From assembly GCA_964483105.1 (NCBI GenBank), contig CAYZZU010000061.1, positions 1 to 8,281 of the forward strand: a DNA stretch of 8,281 nt, in the 5' to 3' direction. Below the pieces are notes generated by a model, which saw only the letters and a program-made list of their open reading frames with translations, did not search any database and had not been told where the DNA came from. The position numbers and the translations under genes are program-made. Within the stretch, counting starts at the first letter, position 1, and each line of letters begins with the position of its first letter. Origin of the DNA: CAYZZU01 sp964483105. GTDB taxonomy: Bacteria; CG2-30-53-67. Below, one piece after another: positions 1 to 7,249 of this stretch.

Positions 1-468
1 GTTAATCTCTATGCCGGGGGGATGAAAACCGAAAAGATGGGTTCGGCTGCGGTCGGGATGCCTCAGGCCGATGCGGCGGCGCTCTGGGCCTTCATCCACA
101 GTGTGTCTCCTTACTGGAATTGGGCGCAATGGCCTGGGAAATCAGGGCTTTATAAAGGCCGTGAGCCCCATGGGGCATTGCTTCAAACCTTCGTGAATCC
201 AAAGGCTCAGCGTGGGGTGTATGGCAGGACCGGCCGGGTGCCTGACGAGGGGATTATTGTAAAAGAAAACTACATGCCCGGCAGGAGGCTTGCGGCGATT
301 ACGGTGATGTACAAGGTCAGGGGATACAATCCGTCGGATGGAGACTGGTTCTGGGTGAAGTATGCGCCGGATGGAAAGGTGTTGAAGGCCGGCAGGCCGA
401 AGGGGTGCATCGGGTGTCATGGAGCGAAAAAGGACAACGACTACCTGATGACCAGTGATATCCGGTGA
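1..468 (+). CDS. Cytochrome P460-family c-type haem protein (5' end outside window)
   Basis: The reading frame is open from the first base of the window, so the true start and any export signal lie upstream; 155 residues are visible. Near the C-terminus is a single c-type haem motif C-I-G-C-H (visible residues 136-140). It follows a domain with the pattern of the cytochrome P460 family: an aromatic-rich stretch (YWNWAQWPG), then a PHGALLQTFVN segment, a VKEN segment (K88), and a WFWVKYAPDG strand just before the haem. A haem site close to the C-terminus is characteristic of this family, which is usually periplasmic. Studied relatives oxidise hydroxylamine or bind nitric oxide, and in true P460 a lysine is cross-linked to the haem. 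I cannot tell whether this protein has that cross-link, so its substrate is unknown. It ends 117 bases before glk and is probably not functionally tied to the sugar genes. An ATG at 22 is in frame, but starting there would leave a haem protein with no export signal. Confidence 0.8.
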   Translation, partial: VNLYAGGMKTEKMGSAAVGMPQADAAALWAFIHSVSPYWNWAQWPGKSGLYKGREPHGALLQTFVNPKAQRGVYGRTGRVPDEGIIVKENYMPGRRLAAITVMYKVRGYNPSDGDWFWVKYAPDGKVLKAGRPKGCIGCHGAKKDNDYLMTSDIR

Positions 469-585
469 ATCCCGCAGAAGAAGAAGCCTCCGGAGAGGGG
501 ACGGAAGGCCCAGGGGAGCTGGAGTGCTTCATCTTTTATTTCTCGCTGATGTTTTGCCCCTGATCATGAACTTGGGTGGGGAACC

Positions 586-1596
586 GTGTTGAAGACTCAC
601 GAAAAAGAAACTCTCCTGGCCGGGGATATCGGCGGAACCAAGACGCTCCTTGGGCTGTTTTCCCTGCGGGAGGGGAGGATCACCTTTCTGGAGAAAAAGA
701 GATTTTCCAGCCGGGAATATCTTTCTCTTTCCGATATCATCGATGACTTTCTCCGGGAGTGCGATGTTCCGGTCCGGGGAACATCAGCCTCTTTTGCGAT
801 CGCCGGGCCCTGTGAAAACGGGATCTGCAAGACCAGGAACCTTCCATGGGTGGTGAGCGCCGAAAAAATCCGGCGCCGTTTCAAACTGGACCGGGTTTCT
901 CTGATCAACGATTTCGAGGCGGTGATCTACGGGATCCCGTATCTTGCGGAGAAGGATCTCATGAATCTCAATCCGGGAGAGAGGAATCCTGTGGGGAATA
1001 TCGCGGTTCTGGGTGCGGGTACCGGACTGGGGGAAGGGTTTGCGGTGTTCGAGCCTTCCAGGGAGGCGTACAGGATCTATCCTTCCGAGGGGGGACACGC
1101 TGATTTCTCTCCAAACGATGATGAGGAGATCGCCTTGCTCAGATTTCTCCGGAAGGAGTTCGGTCATGTCAGTTTTGAACGGGTTCTTTCGGGACCGGGA
1201 CTGGTGAATATCTATCGTTTTCTGGTTTCGACGGGTGACTATGAGGTCTCCCGGACCATAGAAGAGGAGATCCGGAGGATTCAGAACCCCGCGAGTGTGA
1301 TCACGCGGTTCGGCTTGAACGGAGATTCGGAAATCTGCAGCAGGAGCTTGGATCTTTTCGTCTCGATCTATGGAATGGAGTCGGGTAATCTTGCCCTGAA
1401 AATTCTCCCCACCGGCGGGCTTTATCTGGCAGGTGGGATTGCTGAAAAGATGAGGAAGAGATTAGCCGATGGCCGTTTTTTACGTTCTTTTCTGAATAAG
1501 GGACGATCCAGCGGACTCCTGAAAAGGATCCCTGTTTTTGTGATTTTGAATTCCGACGTGGGTTTGATCGGCGCGGCGGTCAAGGCGCTTGGATGA
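586..1596 (+). CDS. glk: Glucokinase (ATP-dependent, bacterial Glk family)
   Basis: Phosphorylates glucose with ATP to glucose-6-phosphate in the cytoplasm, feeding the Zwf reaction encoded downstream. The 336 residues are close to the usual length of about 320-340. The N-terminal phosphate-binding motif D-I-G-G-T-K-T begins at residue 14. INDFEA follows, with D109 as the likely catalytic base. The adenosine/phosphate loop GAGTGLGEG covers residues 143-151. The sugar-contacting E-G-G-H is at 168-171, and E198 lies in FERVLSGPGLVNIYR. The C-terminal LPTGGLYLAGGI segment is typical of the Glk family rather than ROK kinases, and no ROK zinc-binding cysteine cluster is seen. The start is a GTG with a GGGTGGGG purine run 4 bases upstream; a TTG one codon later is an alternative. 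The stop overlaps an ATG that opens the frame leading into tkt. It is the first gene of the sugar operon, and no strong promoter or terminator is visible in the 117 bases before it. Confidence 0.93.
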   Translation: MLKTHEKETLLAGDIGGTKTLLGLFSLREGRITFLEKKRFSSREYLSLSDIIDDFLRECDVPVRGTSASFAIAGPCENGICKTRNLPWVVSAEKIRRRFKLDRVSLINDFEAVIYGIPYLAEKDLMNLNPGERNPVGNIAVLGAGTGLGEGFAVFEPSREAYRIYPSEGGHADFSPNDDEEIALLRFLRKEFGHVSFERVLSGPGLVNIYRFLVSTGDYEVSRTIEEEIRRIQNPASVITRFGLNGDSEICSRSLDLFVSIYGMESGNLALKILPTGGLYLAGGIAEKMRKRLADGRFLRSFLNKGRSSGLLKRIPVFVILNSDVGLIGAAVKALG

Positions 1597-1653
1597 CATC
1601 CCGGAAGGCTTTGTCTTGGCCGTTCCCCTGTCTTCTCCTTCAGGAATCTTTGC

Positions 1654-1683
1654 TTGTAAATTCAGGCCGGGTAGTTTATAGTC
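1654..1683 (+). promoter_or_regulatory. Possible sigma-70-type promoter upstream of tkt
   Basis: TTGTAA (1654-1659) and TATAGT (1678-1683) are separated by 18 bases and match the -35 and -10 consensus at 4/6 and 5/6 positions. They sit in the 185-base gap between glk and the preferred tkt start, in a stretch with more A/T than the flanking genes. If used, the promoter would let tkt-gnd-zwf-pgl be transcribed apart from glk. This is a match by eye only, and the sigma-factor preferences of the organism are unknown. Confidence 0.3.
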
Positions 1684-1781
1684 ATCTCGTTTCCGGGCTC
1701 GGAAAAATACCAACCCCGGCTCGGCCGTTCGATCTTGTCAGCATCAATCAGATTCCAGTAAAAGAGGGAGAGAGCAGAAAG

Positions 1782-3788
1782 ATGATGGGTCAGGAGAATC
1801 TGGATCAGTTGTGTATCAATACCATACGAATGTTGGCCGTGGACGGGGTGGAGAAAGCCGGGTCCGGTCATCCCGGGATGCCGATGGGAGACGCCGCCAT
1901 GGCCTATGTCCTGTGGACCCGGTTCTTGAAGCATCATCCCGGTAATCCCCGCTGGCCGAACCGGGACCGTTTCGTCCTGTCCGCGGGGCATGGTTCCATG
2001 CTCCTCTATTCCCTTCTGCATCTGACCGGGTATCCTTTCACCCTGGAGGATCTCAAACAGTTCCGTCAGTGGGGGAGCCGGACTCCCGGTCATCCCGAAT
2101 ACAGTCCCGATCACGGAATCGAGACAACGACGGGCCCCCTCGGGCAGGGCTTCGGGAACGGAGTCGGGATGGCGATCGCCGAGGCCTACCTCGCGGAATA
2201 TTTCAACCGTCCCGGTTATCCACTGGTGGATCATTATGTCTACGCCATCGTGAGTGATGGAGATCTGATGGAGGGAATTGCGTCGGAGGCGGCATCTCTT
2301 GCAGGGCACCTGGGGTTGGGCAAGCTGATTTATCTCTATTCGGACAATAAGATATCGATTGAGGGATCGACGGAACTGGCCTTTACCGAGGATGTGGAGG
2401 CCCGTTTTAGGGCCTATCACTGGCAGGTTCTCCGTGTGGAAGGAAACAACCTCCAGGAGATCGAAGAGGCCCTCCGGCGCGGGCAGGCCGAGAAGAATCG
2501 TCCGACCCTGATCATCTCCCGCACGCACATCGGCTTCGGCAGTCCCGGCAAACAGGATACCGCCGGCGCGCATGGGGCACCCCTCGGTCCGGACGAGATC
2601 AGACGAACGAAAGAAAATCTGGGGTGGCCGCTTGAGCCTCCCTTTTATATTCCCGATGCGGCATCCGCCCATCTCCGTGAGCCCCTGGAAAAAGGGGCCC
2701 GGTCCGAACAGGAATGGCTTCGCACGCTGGAGGCTTATTGCAGTGAGTACCCGGAGATGGCCGTGGAATGGAAGACCCTGCAGGAGGGGGGGCTTCCGGA
2801 ATCCTGGGGGGAATCTTTGCCTCAGTTTCAACCCGGCGACGGTCTTATGGCCACGCGGTCCGCGTCGGGCAAGGTCTTAAACGCGATCGCCGGGAAACTT
2901 CCCCTGTTGATCGGAGGCTCCGCCGATCTGGCCCCCTCGAACAATACCTGTCTCAAGGAGTTCGGTGATTTTGGGAAAGAGGTGCGGGGAAGGAATCTTC
3001 ATTTCGGGGTTCGGGAGCATGCTATGGGCGCGGTCTTAAACGGGATGGCCCTGAGCGGCTTGATCCCCTATGGCGGCACCTTTTTGATCTTTTCCGATTA
3101 CATGCGACCTTCCATCCGTCTTGCGGCCCTGATGGGGCAGCGTGTGATCTATGTGTTTACACATGACTCCATCGGTCTGGGGGAAGACGGACCCACGCAT
3201 CAGCCCGTGGAGCAATTGGCCGGTCTCCGGGCGATTCCGAATCTCATGGTGTTCCGCCCTGCGGACGCCAATGAGACGGTACAGGCCTGGAGGATCGCCC
3301 TTGAGAACAGGAAGGGGCCGTCGGTTCTTGCCCTGACCCGTCAGAAACTTCCCATCCTCGACCCGCGACGGTACGGCTTCCGGGACGGGGTGGAAAAAGG
3401 CGCCTATATCCTGTACGACCCCCCAGAAGGAACTCCGGATCTATTGATGATTGCGACAGGATCCGAGGTATGGGTCGTGCTGAAAGCGGCGGAAAAACTG
3501 TCCGGGGAAGGAATCAGGGCGCGTGTGATTTCCATGCCCTGCTGGGAGCTCTTTGATCGGCAGCCCGCGGAATACAGAGAGCGGGTGTTGCCGAAGTCGA
3601 TTCGGGCGCGTATCGCGGTTGAAGCGGCGGCTTCCATGGGATGGCACAGGTATGTCGGCTCGGAAGGAGAAGTGATCGGAGTGGACCGTTTCGGCGCCTC
3701 GGCCCCGGGGGCGGTTAACATGGAGAAATTCGGATTCACGGCGGAAAACATTGCCGCGAGGGCCCGGAAACTGTTAGGGCGCCGGTAG
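1782..3788 (+). CDS. tkt: Transketolase
   Basis: Thiamine-diphosphate enzyme that moves two-carbon units between ketose and aldose phosphates in the non-oxidative pentose phosphate pathway, or the Calvin cycle if one is present. From the ATG at 1782 it has 668 residues, the normal length for a bacterial transketolase. The N-terminal substrate/cofactor segment GSGHPG is at 27-32. The thiamine-diphosphate/Mg motif starts at G160-D161 and closes with D188-N189. The central pyrimidine-binding domain carries FGVREHAMG with the conserved glutamate E412, followed by THDSIGLGEDGPTHQP. The C-terminal domain is complete. A purine-rich GAGGGAGAGAG tract lies upstream of 1782, and an adjacent ATG at 1785 is equally possible. 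The frame also stays open back to an ATG at 1593, giving 63 more residues. I do not include these because homology begins only after 1782. The second gene of the operon, it is followed by a 61-base gap to gnd. Confidence 0.95.
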   Translation: MMGQENLDQLCINTIRMLAVDGVEKAGSGHPGMPMGDAAMAYVLWTRFLKHHPGNPRWPNRDRFVLSAGHGSMLLYSLLHLTGYPFTLEDLKQFRQWGSRTPGHPEYSPDHGIETTTGPLGQGFGNGVGMAIAEAYLAEYFNRPGYPLVDHYVYAIVSDGDLMEGIASEAASLAGHLGLGKLIYLYSDNKISIEGSTELAFTEDVEARFRAYHWQVLRVEGNNLQEIEEALRRGQAEKNRPTLIISRTHIGFGSPGKQDTAGAHGAPLGPDEIRRTKENLGWPLEPPFYIPDAASAHLREPLEKGARSEQEWLRTLEAYCSEYPEMAVEWKTLQEGGLPESWGESLPQFQPGDGLMATRSASGKVLNAIAGKLPLLIGGSADLAPSNNTCLKEFGDFGKEVRGRNLHFGVREHAMGAVLNGMALSGLIPYGGTFLIFSDYMRPSIRLAALMGQRVIYVFTHDSIGLGEDGPTHQPVEQLAGLRAIPNLMVFRPADANETVQAWRIALENRKGPSVLALTRQKLPILDPRRYGFRDGVEKGAYILYDPPEGTPDLLMIATGSEVWVVLKAAEKLSGEGIRARVISMPCWELFDRQPAEYRERVLPKSIRARIAVEAAASMGWHRYVGSEGEVIGVDRFGASAPGAVNMEKFGFTAENIAARARKLLGRR

Positions 3789-3834
3789 GCGGCATCCGGA
3801 TCAGACGGCTCCCTCGAAGTGGGCTGTGTGACCC

Positions 3835-3841
3835 AAGGAGG
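3835..3841 (+). promoter_or_regulatory. Strong ribosome binding site that fixes the gnd start
   Basis: AAGGAGG is a full Shine-Dalgarno match and lies 8 bases before the ATG at 3850. An in-frame TTG at 3844 would be only 2 bases from it, so the ATG is the better start. Confidence 0.85.
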
Positions 3842-3849
3842 GTTTGAAA

Positions 3850-4824
3850 ATGCAGATCGGCATGGTGGGACTCGGACGGATGGGGATGAACATGGCCCGG
3901 CGACTGGTTCAGGGGGGGCATGAAGTGGCCGGTTACAATCTGGAACCCGAGGCGGTCCGGGAGGCGGAAAGCCATGGGATCCGGGGGGCCTATTCCCTCT
4001 CCGAACTGACAGGGTGTCTTTCCACGCCCCGAACGGTTTGGATCATGGTCCCGGCCGGGAAACCTGTGGAGAATACGGTTCAGGAACTGGCCTCGCTGCT
4101 TCATGAGGGAGACATCGTGATCAACGGAGGGAATTCCTCTTATCAGGATGATTTGGGTTATGCCGAAACCTTGGGAAAAAGGGAGATCCATTTTCTGGAT
4201 GTCGGAGTGAGCGGTGGAATCTGGGGATTGCGGGAAGGATATTGTCAGATGATCGGGGGCGAGAAAAAAATCTACGATTATCTGGAACCGGTTTTTAAAA
4301 CCCTCGCTCCGGAGCAGGGCTACCTCTACTGCGGTAAGACAGGCGCGGGCCATTTTGTGAAGATGATCCATAACGGAATCGAATATGCCATGATGGCCGC
4401 TTATGGCGAAGGATTTGAGATCCTGAAGGCCTCGCCGTATTCCGCCGGTCTGGATTTTTCCCGGGTTGCCGGTCTCTGGAATCACGGCAGTGTGATCCGT
4501 TCCTGGTTGCTGGAGCTGATCGAAAAGGCTTTTTCCAAAGATCCTGATCTTGCCGGGATTGAAGGGTATGTGGAGGATTCGGGTGAGGGCCGGTGGACCG
4601 TTCAGCAGGCCGTGGAAACCGGTGTGCCGATACCTGTAATCGCCCTCTCCCTCTTCAGGCGATTCCGTTCCCGTCAGGAGGATTCCTTCGGGGACAGGGT
4701 CATCGCAGCGCTGCGCCGTGAATTCGGTGGACATGCCGTCAAAAGAACAGCAAGCGGCAACCGGACGGTTTCCGCGGGAGCGGGCCGGGTCCGTCCTGCC
4801 GCACCGGATCGGAAATCCTCCTGA
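3850..4824 (+). CDS. gnd: 6-phosphogluconate dehydrogenase, decarboxylating (short form)
   Basis: Oxidatively decarboxylates 6-phosphogluconate to ribulose-5-phosphate and CO2 in the cytoplasm. The protein has 324 residues, so it belongs to the short type of about 300 residues rather than the roughly 470-residue E. coli type. The N-terminal Rossmann motif is G7-L-G-R-M-G12. INGGNSSYQDD follows. The substrate loop with S121-G-G123 lies in VGVSGGIWGLREGYC. The catalytic segment K171-M-I-H-N-G-I-E178-Y contains the expected lysine and glutamate. At the end of the second Rossmann strand the sequence is G-Y-N30-L-E32-P, without the Arg common in NADP-dependent members, so NAD use is plausible (inference). 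The usual C-terminal end FGGHAVK falls at about residue 298. It is followed by a 26-residue basic, Gly/Ala/Pro-rich tail that I do not recognise. The start is set by the AAGGAGG site. zwf begins 14 bases after the stop, so the two are very probably cotranscribed. Confidence 0.93.
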   Translation: MQIGMVGLGRMGMNMARRLVQGGHEVAGYNLEPEAVREAESHGIRGAYSLSELTGCLSTPRTVWIMVPAGKPVENTVQELASLLHEGDIVINGGNSSYQDDLGYAETLGKREIHFLDVGVSGGIWGLREGYCQMIGGEKKIYDYLEPVFKTLAPEQGYLYCGKTGAGHFVKMIHNGIEYAMMAAYGEGFEILKASPYSAGLDFSRVAGLWNHGSVIRSWLLELIEKAFSKDPDLAGIEGYVEDSGEGRWTVQQAVETGVPIPVIALSLFRRFRSRQEDSFGDRVIAALRREFGGHAVKRTASGNRTVSAGAGRVRPAAPDRKSS

Positions 4825-4825
4825 G

Positions 4826-4831
4826 AAAGGA
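4826..4831 (+). promoter_or_regulatory. Ribosome binding site supporting the upstream zwf start
   Basis: AAAGGA lies 7 bases before the ATG at 4839, immediately after the gnd stop. It supports the longer Zwf. The next in-frame ATG, at 4902, has only a weak GGA directly beside it. Confidence 0.6.
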
Positions 4832-4838
4832 TCTCAAC

Positions 4839-6425
4839 ATGCGATCTGAAACCGGTTCCGAGGGCCTGGGTCCTGAACCCCGTGCGCAGGTTCGCATCGG
4901 AATGCCGCCGCATGGAGAGCCGGAATGTGCTTCGAACCTGGTTCCGGATCCCTGTTCTCTCATTATCTTCGGCGCCTCCGGGGATCTCACCCGAAGAAAA
5001 CTGGTCCCTTCTCTTTATTATCTTTTCAAACACGGTTTTCTGCCCGAATCGTTCTTTGTTCTGGGGACCGCCCGTACCCGGATGGATCCTTCCCGGTTCC
5101 GGGAATCGCTGAAGTCGAGCGTTCAGGCGGCCTACCCCGAGGATTTTGACCCCGATTCATGGACCCTTTTTTGTAAAAGGATCTATTACCATCCCACGGA
5201 ATATGGAGATCCTTCCTCTTTCTCGAAGCTTTCTGAGACGATCAGCGGGCTGGAGAAGACCTATGAGACCGGAGGCAACCGCATCTTTTACCTGGCTGTG
5301 CCCCCGGCTCTCTATATGCGGATTAGCGAATCTCTGGGTGAGGGGGGGCTCTCAAAGCCGGCTTCAGGATATACCCGTGTGATCATCGAAAAACCCTTTG
5401 GGAGGGACCTTTCGAGCGCCCGGGAACTGAATGCACATCTGCACCGTTTCTTCAGGGAGGATCAGATCTTCCGGATTGATCACTACCTCGGCAAGGAGAC
5501 GGTTCAGAATATTCTGTTCTTCCGATTCATGAACGCGATCTTCGAACCGGTCTGGAACCGTCGTTTTGTCGACCATGTCCAGATTACGGCGGCGGAGACG
5601 TTGGGAGTGGAGAATCGGGCGGGATATTATGAAACGGCCGGGGTGCTGCGGGACATGTTCCAGAACCATATGTTTCAGCTTCTCGCGCTGACCGCCATGG
5701 AACCCCCTTCCTTTTTTGACGCCGACCGGGTTCGTGAGGAGAAAATCAAGGTCTTTCGGTCCGTACGGGCCTTTCCGGAGGATCGCCTGGCGGAACACCT
5801 TGTTCTGGGGCAGTACGGGCCGGGGGTGATTCAGGGGAAAACGGTGCCGGGCTACCGTGAAGAGCGGGGTGTGGCCCCGGACTCGCGGACTCCAACCTTC
5901 GCGGCCGCAAAGGTCTATGTGGACAACTGGCGTTGGCAGGGGGTGCCGTTTTATCTCCGCTCCGGGAAGAGGATGCCGGCCAAGGTGACTGAGGTCGCCA
6001 TTCAATTCAAACGGATTCCGCATCTGATGCTAAAGTCCGTGGAGGAGGAATTGATCGCTCCCAATGTACTGATTCTCCGGATCCAGCCGGACGAGCGGAT
6101 CAAGCTGACCTTTCAGACCAAACGCCCGGGTTTTAAAAGTTGTCTTCGTCCGGTGGTTATGGATTTTTCCTATCGATCCGGGATGGAGGGGATTGAGCTC
6201 GATTCCTACGAACGGGTCCTGTTGGATGGCATGATCGGGGACCAGATGCTGTTTGTGAGAGAAGAAGGCGTGGACCTGACGTGGAAGGTCCTGACACCGG
6301 TCCTGGAGGCTGTCGAAGGGGGGCGTTTCGGTCTGGGTTTCCCGAATTACAGCGCCGGAACTCCGGGACCGGAGGAAGCGGACCTCCTGCTGGCGAAGGA
6401 GGAGGACCACTGGAGAAACCTCTGA
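4839..6425 (+). CDS. zwf: Glucose-6-phosphate 1-dehydrogenase
   Basis: Oxidises glucose-6-phosphate to 6-phosphoglucono-1,5-lactone, the first committed step of the oxidative pentose phosphate pathway. The 528 residues are slightly above the usual 480-515. The dinucleotide-binding motif G45-A-S-G-D49-L is followed by T-R-R-K-L. The loop G-T-A-R79-T-R keeps an arginine typical of NADP-binding members. EKPFGRDL follows. The active-site signature R212-I-D-H-Y-L-G-K219-E binds substrate, and D272-M-F-Q-N-H277 contains the probable catalytic histidine. GVPFYLRSGKRMP in the second half is also a family hallmark. Residues 1-38, before the first Rossmann strand, have no family match that I recognise and account for the extra length. 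The ATG at 4839 has an AAAGGA site; a start at 4902 would shorten the protein by 21 residues. It sits between gnd and pgl, the enzymes that act after it, with gaps of 14 and 38 bases. Confidence 0.95.
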   Translation: MRSETGSEGLGPEPRAQVRIGMPPHGEPECASNLVPDPCSLIIFGASGDLTRRKLVPSLYYLFKHGFLPESFFVLGTARTRMDPSRFRESLKSSVQAAYPEDFDPDSWTLFCKRIYYHPTEYGDPSSFSKLSETISGLEKTYETGGNRIFYLAVPPALYMRISESLGEGGLSKPASGYTRVIIEKPFGRDLSSARELNAHLHRFFREDQIFRIDHYLGKETVQNILFFRFMNAIFEPVWNRRFVDHVQITAAETLGVENRAGYYETAGVLRDMFQNHMFQLLALTAMEPPSFFDADRVREEKIKVFRSVRAFPEDRLAEHLVLGQYGPGVIQGKTVPGYREERGVAPDSRTPTFAAAKVYVDNWRWQGVPFYLRSGKRMPAKVTEVAIQFKRIPHLMLKSVEEELIAPNVLILRIQPDERIKLTFQTKRPGFKSCLRPVVMDFSYRSGMEGIELDSYERVLLDGMIGDQMLFVREEGVDLTWKVLTPVLEAVEGGRFGLGFPNYSAGTPGPEEADLLLAKEEDHWRNL

Positions 6426-6463
6426 ATACGTTGACTTCCCCCGGATGATGAACCAGGTGGGCC

Positions 6464-7210
6464 ATGTCCTGTAACGAATGTTCAACGATCCGGATCTTCC
6501 CTGATCCTGCCTCCCTTTCCCGAGGGGCGGCCGAACTTTTCGTGAAGTCCGCGTCGGCGGCGGTTCGGGCGAGAGGGGTTTTTACGGTCGCGTTGTGCGG
6601 TGGAACGACGCCGCGGAGGCTCTATCGTGATCTCGCCGCTCCGGAAGTCATGAAAAAAATCCCCTGGACGTCGGTCCATCTGTTCTGGGGGGATGAACGG
6701 TGTGTGTCCCCGGAGGATGAGGAAAGCAATTTCGGAATGGCCCGTGATCTCCTGCTTGGACATGTCCCGATCCCGGAGTCGAATATTCACCGGATGCGGG
6801 GGGAGATGGACCCCCGGGAAGGAGCCCGTTGCTACGAAGAGGATCTGCGAGCCTTCTTTCCCGATGTTTCCGTTCCGGTATTGGATCTGATCCTGCTGGG
6901 TGTCGGCCGGGATGGGCACGTGGCGTCTCTCTTCCCGGATTCTGAAACGCTGCGGGTGAAAAACCGGCTTGTGACTGTAGCGGCGGCACCCGGAAAGGGT
7001 CTCATTCGTTTAAGCCTGACCTTTCCGGTGATCAATCAGGCCAGAACCATTCTCTTCCTGGTGTCGGGTGAGCGTAAGTCTGAAGTTCTGGCCCGGGTGT
7101 TCAGCAATCGGGGTATATCCGATGACCTCCCGGTCCGGTTCGTCCGTCCGGTTTCCGGGGGATGTCTCTGGTTTGTGGACAAGGCGGCGGCCGGAAGACT
7201 GAAGCAGTGA
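6464..7210 (+). CDS. pgl: 6-phosphogluconolactonase (DevB/SOL type)
   Basis: Hydrolyses 6-phosphogluconolactone, the Zwf product, to 6-phosphogluconate for Gnd, preventing build-up of the reactive lactone. The 248 residues are normal for the family, which is related to glucosamine-6-phosphate isomerase. Early in the protein is the phosphate-binding segment ALCGGTTPRRLY. The middle has HLFWGDERCVSPEDEESN, a hallmark of the lactonases. The signature G146-V-G-R-D-G-H152-V-A-S-L-F-P158 carries the expected active-site histidine. The start ATG is preceded by AGGTGG ending 3 bases before it. It is the last gene of the operon, and its stop is 39 bases from the stop of the opposing regulator gene. 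I see no stem followed by a T-run between them. The closest structure is a 6-bp GACCGG/CCGGTC pairing (7209-7214 with 7245-7250) across a 30-base loop, too weak to call a terminator. Confidence 0.94.
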   Translation: MSCNECSTIRIFPDPASLSRGAAELFVKSASAAVRARGVFTVALCGGTTPRRLYRDLAAPEVMKKIPWTSVHLFWGDERCVSPEDEESNFGMARDLLLGHVPIPESNIHRMRGEMDPREGARCYEEDLRAFFPDVSVPVLDLILLGVGRDGHVASLFPDSETLRVKNRLVTVAAAPGKGLIRLSLTFPVINQARTILFLVSGERKSEVLARVFSNRGISDDLPVRFVRPVSGGCLWFVDKAAAGRLKQ

Positions 7211-7249
7211 CCGGATTTTCAGAGTTTTCCCCCGATAGTCCGACCCGGT

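Noticed and set aside
469..585. Terminator of the P460 gene or promoter of glk
   Set aside because: The only hairpin seen is a 4-bp CCAG/CTGG stem some distance from a TTTTATTT run, and no convincing -35/-10 pair was found.
1662..2831. Long minus-strand open frame (389 codons) opposite tkt
   Set aside because: It lies antisense to a clear transketolase, has low-complexity Arg/Gly/Pro-rich composition with no recognisable domain, and is a typical shadow frame of G/C-rich coding DNA.
3736..4734. Minus-strand open frame (332 codons) opposite gnd
   Set aside because: It mirrors the gnd coding frame, shows no domain, and conflicts with the unambiguous gnd motifs and ribosome site on the other strand.
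5364..6023. Minus-strand open frame (219 codons) opposite zwf
   Set aside because: Antisense to the active-site region of zwf, with no protein family features.
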